A DNA stretch of 64,000 nucleotides from a bacterium (GTDB taxonomy: Bacteria > CAIWAD01). The stretch covers positions 62,001 to 126,000 of the forward strand of contig JAUIFJ010000005.1 in assembly GCA_030429345.1 (NCBI GenBank), read 5' to 3'. The notes below the pieces were generated by a model, which worked only from the letters and a program-made list of their open reading frames with translations, was not told where the DNA came from and did no database searches. Positions 33,955 to 42,228 of the stretch are shown in pieces. Numbering within the stretch: the first letter of the stretch is position 1; each line of letters begins with the position of its first letter. Position numbers and translations under genes: made by a program.

Positions 33955-35003
33955 GTCTTCCCTTTCTCAAGGCTTCCGGAACGGTGATGCAGATCCAGAA
34001 GCGATTGGCGTTTCTCCTCCATGTCCTCGGTCCGGATGCCGGGCCAGGACCTTGACGCCGTCTCCAGCCGCCGGCCCAGGTCCTCCAGGAAGCGCTTGTA
34101 CTCTCCGGACGCCGGATGACGGGGCCGGTGTTCCAGGCCGATGCGGATCGCCGTCACCTCGTCGACGGCATTGCGCGTGTCCTCGTCGAGCCAGGCCTCG
34201 GCGAAGCGGCGGAAGATGTACTCCACGGCCACCGGGGCGGGATGGACCAGGTCCTCTCCATAATAGCGGTAGTCGCGCAGCTCGTCCTGCAGCAGCTCCC
34301 AGGCCGGAAAATACTTCAGGCGCTCGTCGCGCTCTTCCAGTTCGCGCAGCCCCAGGTGCAGGATCGCCTTGGAGAGCGTGTTGCCGCGGGGGTCCTCCCG
34401 CAGATGTCGTACAGGGCTGACGCTGAGCAGCACCTGCAGCCCTGGAACCGCGTCGAGCACGGCACGGAGCGGCGCCTCGAGCAGTTCGCAGACCTGTGAT
34501 ACATCCAGGACCTCGCGCTCGAAGTCCCGTCCCGGCAGGCGGTGGCAGTTGGCGACGATCTCCCCGGTCGCCTTGCGGCGCCAGACACGGGCCGTTCCCA
34601 GCGTGAGCAGCAGCAGGCCCGTGCCCGGCAAGCGCCGGTGGGCTCCGGTGACCGCCTCGTTCAGCTGACCCAGGCAGGCTTCGCGATCCGGATGACTGAA
34701 GTGCGTGTCGGCCTCCGGACTGAACCAGAGGCCATTGTGCTGCACAAGCTCACCGGTGCCGAAGCTCCGCCCTTCCACCAGCCGCTGCAGGCAGGAAGCC
34801 AGGCTGGCCGGGTTGTAGAGCACACCCATTGGATTCTCGACCACGGAAAGGCCGGCCAACCGAAGGCGCTGGCCGATCTCCCCGGCGAAACAGGAACCCA
34901 GGCAAAGAATGCCCTGGCGCCAGTCCAGCGGACGGCTTGAAGGCGTGATCGGAATGCGCGTGCGGAAGAGGTCATCCGCCCGCCGGCGGTGGCTTGAAGG
35001 CAT
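33951..35003 (-). CDS. GSCFA domain protein
   Basis: Protein of 350 residues of the GSCFA family (SGNH-hydrolase-like), common in Bacteroidota and plants' relatives. The signature is GILCLGSCFAGEIGQRL, followed by NPMGVLYNPASLASCLQRL, LLTLGTARVWRRKATGEIVANCHRLPG in pieces, LLSVSPVRHLRED, SKAILHL, and YFPAWELLQDELRDYRYYGEDLVHP, with Asp and His expected of an SGNH active site. Substrate is unknown. The start at 35003 follows GGGAG by five bases; the upstream Met at 35039 is less likely. Confidence 0.9.
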   Translation of the reverse strand: MPSSHRRRADDLFRTRIPITPSSRPLDWRQGILCLGSCFAGEIGQRLRLAGLSVVENPMGVLYNPASLASCLQRLVEGRSFGTGELVQHNGLWFSPEADTHFSHPDREACLGQLNEAVTGAHRRLPGTGLLLLTLGTARVWRRKATGEIVANCHRLPGRDFEREVLDVSQVCELLEAPLRAVLDAVPGLQVLLSVSPVRHLREDPRGNTLSKAILHLGLRELEERDERLKYFPAWELLQDELRDYRYYGEDLVHPAPVAVEYIFRRFAEAWLDEDTRNAVDEVTAIRIGLEHRPRHPASGEYKRFLEDLGRRLETASRSWPGIRTEDMEEKRQSLLDLHHRSGSLEKGKT

Positions 35004-35099
35004 GGGGACTCCCTGTGCTCGTGGGATGCCTGGCGCCATTTCCTACTTTGCCGCAAAGGCTCCGCGGGAGCCGTGTTCCATTCAGAAAGGAGTTCAGCC

Positions 35100-35861
35100 A
35101 TGGCGCAACAGGACTGGACCACCAGCATAACAAAAACCGGAGCCGGCGAGCTTCGGGTCCGGGGCTACGACATCAATTCGATGATCAAGGGCCTCAGCTT
35201 CGCGCAGACGATCTACCTGATCCTCAAGGGCGAGCTGCCCAGCGAAGCGGAAGCGCGTATGATCGAGGCGATGCTCGTCAGCTCGATCGACCACGGCATC
35301 ACGCCGCCCTCCAACCTGGCGGCGCGCACCGTGATGAGCGGCGGCAACTCGCTCAACTCGAGCGTCGCCGCGGGAATCCTTTGCATCGGCGAGTCACACG
35401 GCGGCGCCATCGAGCAGTGCGCGCGCATCCTGCAGGAATCCGTCGCCGCGGGCAGGTCCGCCGCGGAGGTCGTCGCCTGGCACAAGGAGCGGAAGATCCG
35501 CCTGCCGGGCTTCGGACACCGCATCCACGAACGGGACCCGCGTACGACAACCCTGCTCGAGGTCGCCGACGCATGCGGCTTCACCGGCGATCACATCCGC
35601 CTGGCTGTCGGCATGATGGAAGAACTGGAAAAAGGCAGCAGCCGCAAGCTGCCGCTCAATGTAGACGGCGCAATCGCCGCGGTGATCTCCGAGATGGGCT
35701 TCGACTGGCGCATGGGCAAGGGCTTCTTCATCATCGCCCGCACGCCCGGCCTGGTGGCTCACGTTTTCGAGGAATGGAGCACGCAGAAGCCCATGCGCAA
35801 GCTCGGTCCGCTCGGCGGCCACTATGACGGCCCCGAGGATCGCGACCTGCCGCAGGGCTGA
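35100..35861 (+). CDS. Citryl-CoA lyase (citrate synthase-like)
   Basis: Protein of 253 residues homologous to the C-terminal part of citrate synthase / ATP-citrate lyase; this short form is citryl-CoA lyase, which splits citryl-CoA to acetyl-CoA and oxaloacetate in the reductive TCA cycle, or the reverse. Catalytic features are seen: VSSIDHGITPPSN, GESHGGAIEQ (His), LPGFGHRIHERDPRT (His) and LPLNVDGAIAAVISEMG (Asp), with the CoA/citrate Arg in FIIARTPGLVAHVFEEW. An AAGGAG site precedes the ATG. No citryl-CoA synthetase is beside it. Annotation as citrate synthase family is certain, the lyase assignment likely. Confidence 0.85.
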   Translation: MAQQDWTTSITKTGAGELRVRGYDINSMIKGLSFAQTIYLILKGELPSEAEARMIEAMLVSSIDHGITPPSNLAARTVMSGGNSLNSSVAAGILCIGESHGGAIEQCARILQESVAAGRSAAEVVAWHKERKIRLPGFGHRIHERDPRTTTLLEVADACGFTGDHIRLAVGMMEELEKGSSRKLPLNVDGAIAAVISEMGFDWRMGKGFFIIARTPGLVAHVFEEWSTQKPMRKLGPLGGHYDGPEDRDLPQG

Positions 35862-35889
35862 ATCTCCTCCACCATCAATGCATCGTTCC

Positions 35890-35922
35890 GGCGATCCTTC
35901 CGAATAGGGGGATCGCCTTTTT
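35890..35922 (+). terminator. Terminator of the citryl-CoA lyase gene
   Basis: GGCGATCC / GGATCGCC, perfect 8-bp stem with a 12-base loop, followed by TTTTT, 28 bases after the stop. Confidence 0.88.
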
Positions 35923-35964
35923 CGTTCCCACCACTCCTTTCGATCTCACTGGGCATGACCGGCT

Positions 35965-36033
35965 CTGACAGCCCAATGACAGCCTGACCGGTGGCCCGGT
36001 CGCCATGTCAGGTTTTGTCAGCTCACCTGTCAG
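35965..36033. promoter_or_regulatory. Symmetric array of TGACA half-sites upstream of hsp20
   Basis: Three TGAC(A/C) half-sites in forward sense (35966, 35977, 35985) are mirrored by three TGTCA in reverse sense (36006, 36016, 36028), with 8-12-base spacings, so that the 69-bp stretch is roughly palindromic about a GGTGGCCCGG centre. It is 75-145 bases upstream of the sigma54 promoter, the usual distance of an activator (enhancer) site. Confidence 0.55.
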
Positions 36034-36108
36034 TACGCTCGTCGTGCAAGATGGGCGAGGAAGCCTCATCCAACCCCATCTACTTGATTTTTATGCTCTT
36101 TCAAAAAT

Positions 36109-36123
36109 TGGCACTGCACTTGC
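36109..36123 (+). promoter_or_regulatory. Sigma54 (-24/-12) promoter of hsp20
   Basis: TGGCAC-TGCAC-TTGC: the GG at 36110-36111 and GC at 36122-36123 are exactly 10 bases apart, matching TGGCAC-N5-TTGC at every defined base. It is preceded by AT-rich DNA (TTTTTATGCTCTTTCAAAAA) and gives a leader of about 65 bases. Confidence 0.72.
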
Positions 36124-36200
36124 CAAGGAAGGAGCCAGAAGCCGACAGCAGATCGCTGTCAGGAAAGACCAACAAACAGACAGATAAAAGGAGACACATC

Positions 36201-36617
36201 ATGTATTACCGCAGCTACCTGCCGACCCTTGCCATCGACCGCGCCCTGCGCAATGACTGCAGCGACAAGACCTGCCACCCGGCCGCCTTCGGTCACCGGC
36301 TGCGCGCCGAACTGCGCGAACTCGGCGAAGGCTGGGAGATCCAGCTGGAGCTGCCCGGCCTGGGCAAGGAGGACCTGGAAATCAGCCTGGACAAGGACGA
36401 GCTGGTGATCGGCGGAACCTTTGTCCGCAAGGACCTGGGCGAACAGGACAAGGTGCTGCACAGCACCCGCTTCCAGGGCAAGTTCGAGCGCCGCTTCCGC
36501 CTGTCGGAGGAAGTGAGCCGCGAAGGCATCCAGGCCAGCATGCAGCACGGTGTCCTGACCGTAAGGCTGCAGAAGGTCGAAAAGGCCCTGCCGACCCGGA
36601 TCGAGATCCAGGGTTAG
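36201..36617 (+). CDS. Small heat-shock protein Hsp20
   Basis: Hsp20/alpha-crystallin chaperone, 138 residues, cytoplasmic holdase. After a short N-terminal arm, the alpha-crystallin domain runs from about residue 38 (WEIQLELPGLGKEDLEISLDKDELVIGG) to HGVLTVRLQKVE, with the conserved A/G-x-L-x-V type motif as HGVLTV. The usual C-terminal I-x-I/V motif is present as RIEIQG at the very end. The N-terminal arm has two Cys (CSDKTCHP). The ATG follows AAAGGAG. No CIRCE element was seen; instead a sigma54-like promoter lies upstream. Confidence 0.95.
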   Translation: MYYRSYLPTLAIDRALRNDCSDKTCHPAAFGHRLRAELRELGEGWEIQLELPGLGKEDLEISLDKDELVIGGTFVRKDLGEQDKVLHSTRFQGKFERRFRLSEEVSREGIQASMQHGVLTVRLQKVEKALPTRIEIQG

Positions 36618-36647
36618 CGGCCGCAGGAAATCGACTCCATCCAACCG

Positions 36648-36714
36648 GATACGGGCAAGGGGCCCGTATCACATCCCTGACATGAACCCCGCCGTCCCGT
36701 GCGGCGGCGGGGTT
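36648..36714. terminator. Two hairpins after hsp20
   Basis: GATACGGGC / GCCCGTATC (36648-36670, perfect 9-bp stem) and AACCCCGCCG / CGGCGGGGTT (36685-36714, perfect 10-bp stem, 10-base loop). Neither has a good T run, so they may end transcription weakly or protect the 3' end of the hsp20 mRNA. Confidence 0.5.
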
Positions 36715-36853
36715 GAGACACAAACCTGATTGAAATAGATCCCACATCCAAACCCACCTTTCTGCTGACGCGAGCGCCTCGGCCATTGGCCGGGGCGTCT
36801 TGTCTCACGGTCACATACAGCGATATAGGATGACTTTCCATCAAAGTTGTCCA

Positions 36854-37786
36854 CTAGCTCAAAACAAGTTTGAGTCCCGGATCAGTTTCTACACTATCGA
36901 TAATTTGGTTATAGGTATCAAGTAAACGGCGAATTTCAACACTCCGCTTGTCTGACTTGAAGGACATCCACTCATATATATTTGTGGCTATGAACTGACC
37001 GATTTCAACTACATCTACCCTATTGGCTAAGCCTTTCGCCTCTGCATGAACTCGAGCGGCCTCCATGCCTTTTGATCTTGTGATAATAATCGGTTGAAAC
37101 CCCTGATTCAAGTTTGTAAGACATCTATCCATCAATGCCTCTCCAGGTGTTGTTGTAACGTGGATTGCAGAGTCACGCACCAAGAAATCCCCCTTTCTGT
37201 CGGTCTGCTCATCAGAAACGGAGTAGCCATGGTGTTTGATGTTATAATCAGGAAGCGCTAGCACGAGTTTTGCCCCAACAAGATGCTGCAGTACAGCTCC
37301 AGCAACAGTTGAGCCAAGTTGTGTACTTTGCCGCTGATAGGCTGCCGTAAGAATATCATCCACAATGCATCGAAGAGACTTCGAGGAATCCGCGCTCACC
37401 TTCATAGGCTTAGCTAGCAGGAAAACTTTTACCCTTTCCACCCACCACTTTTCAACAAAGTTGCAATCAAGTAACCCATCCTTATCGAGCCCATTTACAA
37501 AGTCCACGTAACTTGTCATGCGTTCCATATTGCCGCGACTTGTTCTACCACCTTCTTGTGCCAACACTTTCTCAATACCATAGTCACTAAGAACTTTTTG
37601 AACTGCCGACTTTCCAAGGCCGCGAACCTGCCCTTGCTTTTGTGTCTGAAACTCTTCGTATGTAAATGGTGGCGTGCCTTCCTTCATTAGCCTGGTCAAA
37701 ACGATCATCAATGAAAGAGACCCTTTACTCTCTATCTTGTGCAGGTCTCGAAAAGACGCTAATCGCAGTTCTAGTTCGTCACTCAT
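36854..37786 (-). CDS. DUF4928-like protein, probable type II restriction endonuclease
   Basis: Protein of 310 residues encoded 8 bases after the cytosine methyltransferase. It resembles the DUF4928 group that accompanies C5 methyltransferases and is taken as the restriction partner. Segments: YVDFVNGLDKDGLLDCNFVEKWWVERVKVFL, then LQHLVGAKLVLALPDYNIKHHGYSV, DRKGDFLVRDSAIHVTTTPGEALMDRC (an acidic D...x-I-H-V pattern resembling a nuclease core), and QPIIITRSKGMEAARVHAEAKG. Target sequence unknown. GC is far lower than in the flanking genes, with many A/T-ending codons, showing recent acquisition. Confidence 0.75.
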   Translation of the reverse strand: MSDELELRLASFRDLHKIESKGSLSLMIVLTRLMKEGTPPFTYEEFQTQKQGQVRGLGKSAVQKVLSDYGIEKVLAQEGGRTSRGNMERMTSYVDFVNGLDKDGLLDCNFVEKWWVERVKVFLLAKPMKVSADSSKSLRCIVDDILTAAYQRQSTQLGSTVAGAVLQHLVGAKLVLALPDYNIKHHGYSVSDEQTDRKGDFLVRDSAIHVTTTPGEALMDRCLTNLNQGFQPIIITRSKGMEAARVHAEAKGLANRVDVVEIGQFIATNIYEWMSFKSDKRSVEIRRLLDTYNQIIDSVETDPGLKLVLS

Positions 37787-37794
37787 TTAGATCC

Positions 37795-38961
37795 TCAGGC
37801 AATGTTCTTGAATTTTGATGGAGCATTGCAAATGCCAACCAGCGGGTTCAGGTAGTTCGATGCGATCCAAGAAATGACAGGAACACAAACTGCGTCCCCA
37901 AATCCAAACAGAGCTTGATTAATGGGAACATCAATCTTGAAACCGGGGGCCCCCATGAGTGATGCACATTCTCTTGGTGTCATATGGCGAACAAATACTT
38001 TATCATATCCAACTTTTATCAGGATCTGCTTAGCGCTCCCGCCTTTAGATGTTCGAAGACAGCCAGCGATTCCATCCGTACGAATCTCTGCCATTGTCTT
38101 ACCGCCTCGAACTCTTCTAAACGCTGTGCAATATGACCATTTTCTTTTCTTCTTTTGCGCCTCAAGAGTTGAATAATGTTTGTCACTCATCTGAGATACA
38201 AAGTATTCTACACGGTCTCTAGACCACCACAGATCCGACTTGTGATCAATTTTCTCAATAAGATTACTCAACTTTTCCTTCAGAACTGGTAGCGCTGGCA
38301 GTGTTCGAATGCTCCAGTTAATATCTGGATGATCGAGGATGAAATTCGCCAAGGCTCTTGGCCTATGCTGAGATTCAAAGAACTGGCGCCCTGCAGAAAC
38401 CACCTTAGACCTATCCAAACTAGGTTTTGAACCAACTACAAAAAGCCGTCTTCGACTCTGAGGAACGAAATGTGCCGCGTCTATAATAAAAGCGTCAACT
38501 TCATACCCAAGCTTGTTCATGGCAGATAGAGCACTATAAAAATCAGTGCCAGAATTGGAAGAAATGAATCCAACTACATTCTCCAAGAGAATCACTTGTG
38601 GGCGACGAGCACCCATCTCTTCAACTACACGCATGAATCCCCAAAATGCCGAGGACTCTTTTCCGGAAAGGCCAGATCTTCCGCCAGCAAGCGAAAGATC
38701 TGTACAAGGAAACGATGCTGTTGCAAGAAGGGTAGACGGTACGGACATGCCCTTCACCACATGTACGTCAGTGGCATCAAAATGACTAGATTTGATTCCA
38801 AAGTGCCCTTCATACATGTCCTTTTTCTTTGTACTGATATCATTTGCATAGAGAATTCTCCACCCAGCTTGCTCCAGTCCTAGCCGCATAAGGCCAATTC
38901 CGGCAAAGAACTCTGCAACAGTCAAGTCATCTTGTGTCTGTTCACGCTTGTAGAGCATCAT
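37795..38961 (-). CDS. DNA (cytosine-5-)-methyltransferase
   Basis: C5 cytosine methyltransferase of 388 residues, the modification half of a type II system. The motifs are in canonical order: SAM-binding VAEFFAGIGLMRLGLEQAG (I), TASFPCTDLSLAG with the catalytic Cys (IV), VILLENVVGF (VI), VPQSRRRLFVVG (VIII), target-recognition region with WSYCTAFRRVRGG, and the late TPRECASLMG and GFGDAVCVPVISWIA (IX, X). The ATG at 38961 (MMLYKREQ) is chosen; upstream extension to 39039 reads as non-coding. AT-rich like its partner. A type II pair of this kind acts as a selfish addiction module and phage defence. Confidence 0.93.
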   Translation of the reverse strand: MMLYKREQTQDDLTVAEFFAGIGLMRLGLEQAGWRILYANDISTKKKDMYEGHFGIKSSHFDATDVHVVKGMSVPSTLLATASFPCTDLSLAGGRSGLSGKESSAFWGFMRVVEEMGARRPQVILLENVVGFISSNSGTDFYSALSAMNKLGYEVDAFIIDAAHFVPQSRRRLFVVGSKPSLDRSKVVSAGRQFFESQHRPRALANFILDHPDINWSIRTLPALPVLKEKLSNLIEKIDHKSDLWWSRDRVEYFVSQMSDKHYSTLEAQKKKRKWSYCTAFRRVRGGKTMAEIRTDGIAGCLRTSKGGSAKQILIKVGYDKVFVRHMTPRECASLMGAPGFKIDVPINQALFGFGDAVCVPVISWIASNYLNPLVGICNAPSKFKNIA

Positions 38962-39054
38962 CGTTCCAGTTCGGTTTGTTCTTAATGAATCTAGTTGTGG
39001 GCTGGGACATCTCGCAGTCTGAATATTGAAGCCGGCCAAACACTGAATGAAAAA

Positions 39055-39999
39055 CTAGAGCGGATTCTCCCGGCGGTAGTCCTCGTAGAGGCTGCGTACC
39101 AGGCCGTCGGCCAGGCCCGTGCGGGGGACCATCATCCGCTCCGCCCGGCCGTGCTTCATGCAGTAGGTGTAGATGCGCAGGGCGTGAGGCATGACGTCCG
39201 CGCGATCGGGGCGCAGGCCGAGATCACGGATGCGCCGGGGAATATCCAGGGCCTCGATCTCCTCCGCCCTGGCGCGGATTTCTGTCAGCTCCAGCAGCTC
39301 GCCCTTGCTGGCACTGCTGATCGAGTAGAGCTTGTTGATGTTGCCCCCGCTGCCCATGGCCAGTACGCCGGATTCCGGCCGGTTCCGCTTGAGCCACTTC
39401 TTGAGGTCCTCCCAAAGCAGCGGGCTGTCCTGGCCATGCAGGAGGCGCACGGTTCCCAGCGGGAAGGAACGGCTGCAGGAAGGCTGTTCGCCGCCGAAGA
39501 AGGTCACCTCCGTGCTGCCCCCGCCCACGTCGATGAACAGGCAGCGCTGCTCCCGCGCCGCCAGACCGCTGCGCTCGTTCTCGAGGATCAGCCCGGCCTC
39601 CTCTTCCCCGGTGATACACTGGAGATCCAGGTCGCATTGCAGGTTGAGACGCCGCATGAGCGAGTCGCTGTCCACGAGGCTGCGCAGGGCGGATGTAGCA
39701 CAGGCGCGCCACCGCAGCGGCTGCCAGGCCTTGATCAGCGAGGAGAAGCCCTGCAGCGTGTGCAGCAGGCGGGATTCGGTTTCCGCGCCCAACCGGCCCT
39801 GCAGGAAGGCCTCGGTGCCAAGACGCAGGGGCATGCGCAGCAGGCTGACCTTGCGGAAGACCGGATCGCCGTCGCGGTCGAAGACGGAAGTGAACAGCAG
39901 GCGCAGCGCGTTGGAGCCCACGTCTACCGCAGCGAAACGCAGGCCTTCATCCGGCCGGAGTTCGGGAAGTGTCGGTGTTTCAGTCGCTGGCCGGCTCAT
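39055..39999 (-). CDS. ppx: Ppx/GppA family exopolyphosphatase
   Basis: Protein of 314 residues of the actin-like-fold Ppx/GppA phosphatases, which hydrolyse polyphosphate or pppGpp. It shows LRFAAVDVGSNALRLLF (phosphate loop 1), CATSALRS, ITGEEEAGLILENE, CLFIDVGGGSTEVTFF (phosphate loop 2), FPLGTVRLL and AMGSGGNINKLY. It lacks the C-terminal HD-like domain of E. coli Ppx, so it is a short form. It overlaps the ppk stop by 20 bases, a usual arrangement for opposite polyphosphate activities. Confidence 0.94.
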   Translation of the reverse strand: MSRPATETPTLPELRPDEGLRFAAVDVGSNALRLLFTSVFDRDGDPVFRKVSLLRMPLRLGTEAFLQGRLGAETESRLLHTLQGFSSLIKAWQPLRWRACATSALRSLVDSDSLMRRLNLQCDLDLQCITGEEEAGLILENERSGLAAREQRCLFIDVGGGSTEVTFFGGEQPSCSRSFPLGTVRLLHGQDSPLLWEDLKKWLKRNRPESGVLAMGSGGNINKLYSISSASKGELLELTEIRARAEEIEALDIPRRIRDLGLRPDRADVMPHALRIYTYCMKHGRAERMMVPRTGLADGLVRSLYEDYRRENPL

Positions 40000-42052
40000 G
40001 GAGCTCCCGGTTCAGGCGCGTGAGTGCCTTCTGGACCCGTTCGCCCTTCCCGCGATCGCGGTAGCGGTTCTGCTGGTTGCCGTCCAGCAGCCGGGCTTTG
40101 CGGTCATCCTGCCAGTAGAGATCGAGCATCCGGTCCAGGTAGGCGCGCAGGGAAGGATCGTATACGGGAACCATGACCTCGACACGGCGCTCGAAGTTGC
40201 GCGGCAGGATGTCGGCGCTTCCCAGGTAATATCGGGGATCGCCTCCATTATGGAAACGCCAGATCCGCGAGTGCTCCAGGTAGCGGTCGATGATCGCCAT
40301 CGACTCCATGTTCTCTGTTCCGGGCACCTCGCCCGGACGAGCGGTGAACATGCCGCGGACATTGAGCCGCACCTTCACGCCCGCCGCGGCAGCACGGTAG
40401 AGCAGGCGCACGATCTCTGCATCGCCCAGGTTGTTCATTTTCAAATGGATGTCGGCCTCCCGCCCCTGGCCGGCCTCGCTGGTCTCCTTGTCGATCAGCA
40501 GCTTGAGCGTATCACGGCTGTTCCAGGGCGACACGACCAGGTGGCGCAGGCGGAGCTGGGTGAAGGGACGGCTGAAGAAGCGGAAGAGCTGCGCCACCTC
40601 GCGGCAGATGCCTTCGTGGCAGGTCAGGAGGATGAGGTCCTCGAAGGTGCGCGAGGTGTCCTCGTTGAAGTTGCCCGTCCCGATGCAGGCATAGCGCTTG
40701 CGACCCGTCTTCTCCTCGCGCTCGATCAGCACCAGCTTGCTGTGGACCTTCAATCCCGCCACGCCGAAGATCACCTCGACGCCCTCCTCGGCCAGTTCTT
40801 CGGCCCAGTGCAGATTGGCCCGCTCGTCGAAGCGCGCCTGCAGCTCGACCACCGCCGTCACCTGCTTCCCGTTGCGGCGCGCGGTGATCAGCGCGCGGAT
40901 CACATCGCTGTTGCGCGCCAGGCGGTAGAGGGTCGTCTTGATCTTGCGCACACGTGGATCCAGGGCCGCTTCGCGCAGGATGGAGACGAACTGCTGGAAG
41001 GGATTGTAGGGCGTGTGCAGCAGAAGGTCCTGCTTGCGCATCACGGTCAACTTGCTGCGCCGGTGGGGCAGGCGGGAATGATCGACCTGTTCCAGGGGAG
41101 GATAGCGCAGGCTCGCCGAACCGACCTCCGGGAAGTCGATCAGGTCCCTCCGGTTGTGGTAGCGGCCGCCGGGAAGGAGGGTGTCATTCCGTGATACACC
41201 AAGCCGCTTCATCAGCGCGGACAGGAAGCGCGGCTCGATGGTCTCGTCGTAGACGAAGCGAACAGGCAGCCCCTTCTCGCGCTTCTTCAGGCCGCCCATC
41301 AGCTTCTCGCTGTAGCTCAGGGAAACGTCGTCGTCCAGGTCGAGCTCCGCGTCGCGGGTCAGCTTGATCGTCCAGGCCTGGAAGGTGTCGTGGCGGAAGA
41401 GCGAGAAGATGCTGGGCAGCATCAGGCGGATCACGTCGTCGATCATGATAATCGTTGTCTCACGCCCTCTCTTCGGCAGGACGATGAAACGGTCCAGATG
41501 CCGCGGCAGCTCGATCAGGGCATAGCGCTTCTTGCGCCGCACCCGGCTGTCGCTGAGCACCACGGCCAGGTAGATGCTGCGATCCTGCAGGGAAGGCATC
41601 TCGTGTTTCAGGTCCAGCAGGATCGGACTCAGCTCCGCCTGCAGCACGCGGTAGAAGAAGCTTTCGATCCAGGCGACCTGCTCCTCGTCGAGACCCTGCT
41701 CGTTGACCAGGAAGATCCTGTTGCTGGCCAGCTCGGCGATCACCTCGTTGTAGGTGTTGTTGTACTTCTTGTGCAGATCGATCACACAGCGCTGCACCTG
41801 TTCGAGCACCACCGCTGGATCATGGCCAATGAGCGTCCGGGCCCGATCGCCGATCTGGCAGAGCCGGCGCAGGGTGGCCACGCGGACACGAAAGAACTCG
41901 TCCAGGTTGGAGGAGTAGATTCCCAGGAAGCGCACGCGCTCGATCAAGGGTACGCTTGGATCACGCGCCTCCTGGAGCACTCGGGCATTGAAGGAAAGCC
42001 AGCTCAGCTCCTTCGGGACAAGATCCCCTTCCAGCTCGGGCATCCGGAACAC
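39980..42052 (-). CDS. ppk: Polyphosphate kinase
   Basis: Ppk1, 690 residues; reversible transfer of ATP gamma-phosphate to polyphosphate, membrane associated. N-terminal PKELSWLSFNARVLQEARD and the SSNLDEFFRVRVATLRR motif; SILREAALDPRVRKIKTTLYRLARNSDVIRALI; VTAVVELQARFDERANLHWAEEL with autophosphorylation His region further on (GLKVHSKLVLIER), YACIGTGNFNEDTSRTFEDL, and the C-terminal HNGGDPRYYLGSADILPRNFERRVEVMVP. A GTG at 42052 lies 5 bases after AAGGAGG; the next ATG (42043) lies too far from it. A terminator for the upstream gene lies inside the longer open frame, excluding the earlier start at 42292. Confidence 0.96.
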   Translation of the reverse strand: MFRMPELEGDLVPKELSWLSFNARVLQEARDPSVPLIERVRFLGIYSSNLDEFFRVRVATLRRLCQIGDRARTLIGHDPAVVLEQVQRCVIDLHKKYNNTYNEVIAELASNRIFLVNEQGLDEEQVAWIESFFYRVLQAELSPILLDLKHEMPSLQDRSIYLAVVLSDSRVRRKKRYALIELPRHLDRFIVLPKRGRETTIIMIDDVIRLMLPSIFSLFRHDTFQAWTIKLTRDAELDLDDDVSLSYSEKLMGGLKKREKGLPVRFVYDETIEPRFLSALMKRLGVSRNDTLLPGGRYHNRRDLIDFPEVGSASLRYPPLEQVDHSRLPHRRSKLTVMRKQDLLLHTPYNPFQQFVSILREAALDPRVRKIKTTLYRLARNSDVIRALITARRNGKQVTAVVELQARFDERANLHWAEELAEEGVEVIFGVAGLKVHSKLVLIEREEKTGRKRYACIGTGNFNEDTSRTFEDLILLTCHEGICREVAQLFRFFSRPFTQLRLRHLVVSPWNSRDTLKLLIDKETSEAGQGREADIHLKMNNLGDAEIVRLLYRAAAAGVKVRLNVRGMFTARPGEVPGTENMESMAIIDRYLEHSRIWRFHNGGDPRYYLGSADILPRNFERRVEVMVPVYDPSLRAYLDRMLDLYWQDDRKARLLDGNQQNRYRDRGKGERVQKALTRLNRELHEPASD

Positions 42053-42174
42053 GCGCGCCTCCTTGTTCCACTTCCATACTTGCCGGTCATTCGCGGCCTG
42101 GACCAAAATTGCAGATCCCTCGCTGACAGTCCAGAGAAAGCGAAGGAGCTTCTTCCACTTTGCCCCGTATTGCG

Positions 42175-42202
42175 AAAAAGCCCCGCCGGAAACCGGCGGG
42201 GC
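42175..42202 (-). terminator. Terminator of the subtilase gene
   Basis: Read on the minus strand: GCCCCGCCGG, loop TTT, CCGGCGGGGC, then TTTTT. Perfect 10-bp stem 26 bases after the subtilase stop. Confidence 0.93.
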
Positions 42203-42228
42203 CTGGAGGTTTCGCAGCCCTGTTGACG

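Noticed and set aside
36854-39039. R-M pair as part of the same mobile unit as the LamG island
   Set aside because: Different base composition and 17 kb apart with ordinary chromosomal genes between; no shared repeats.
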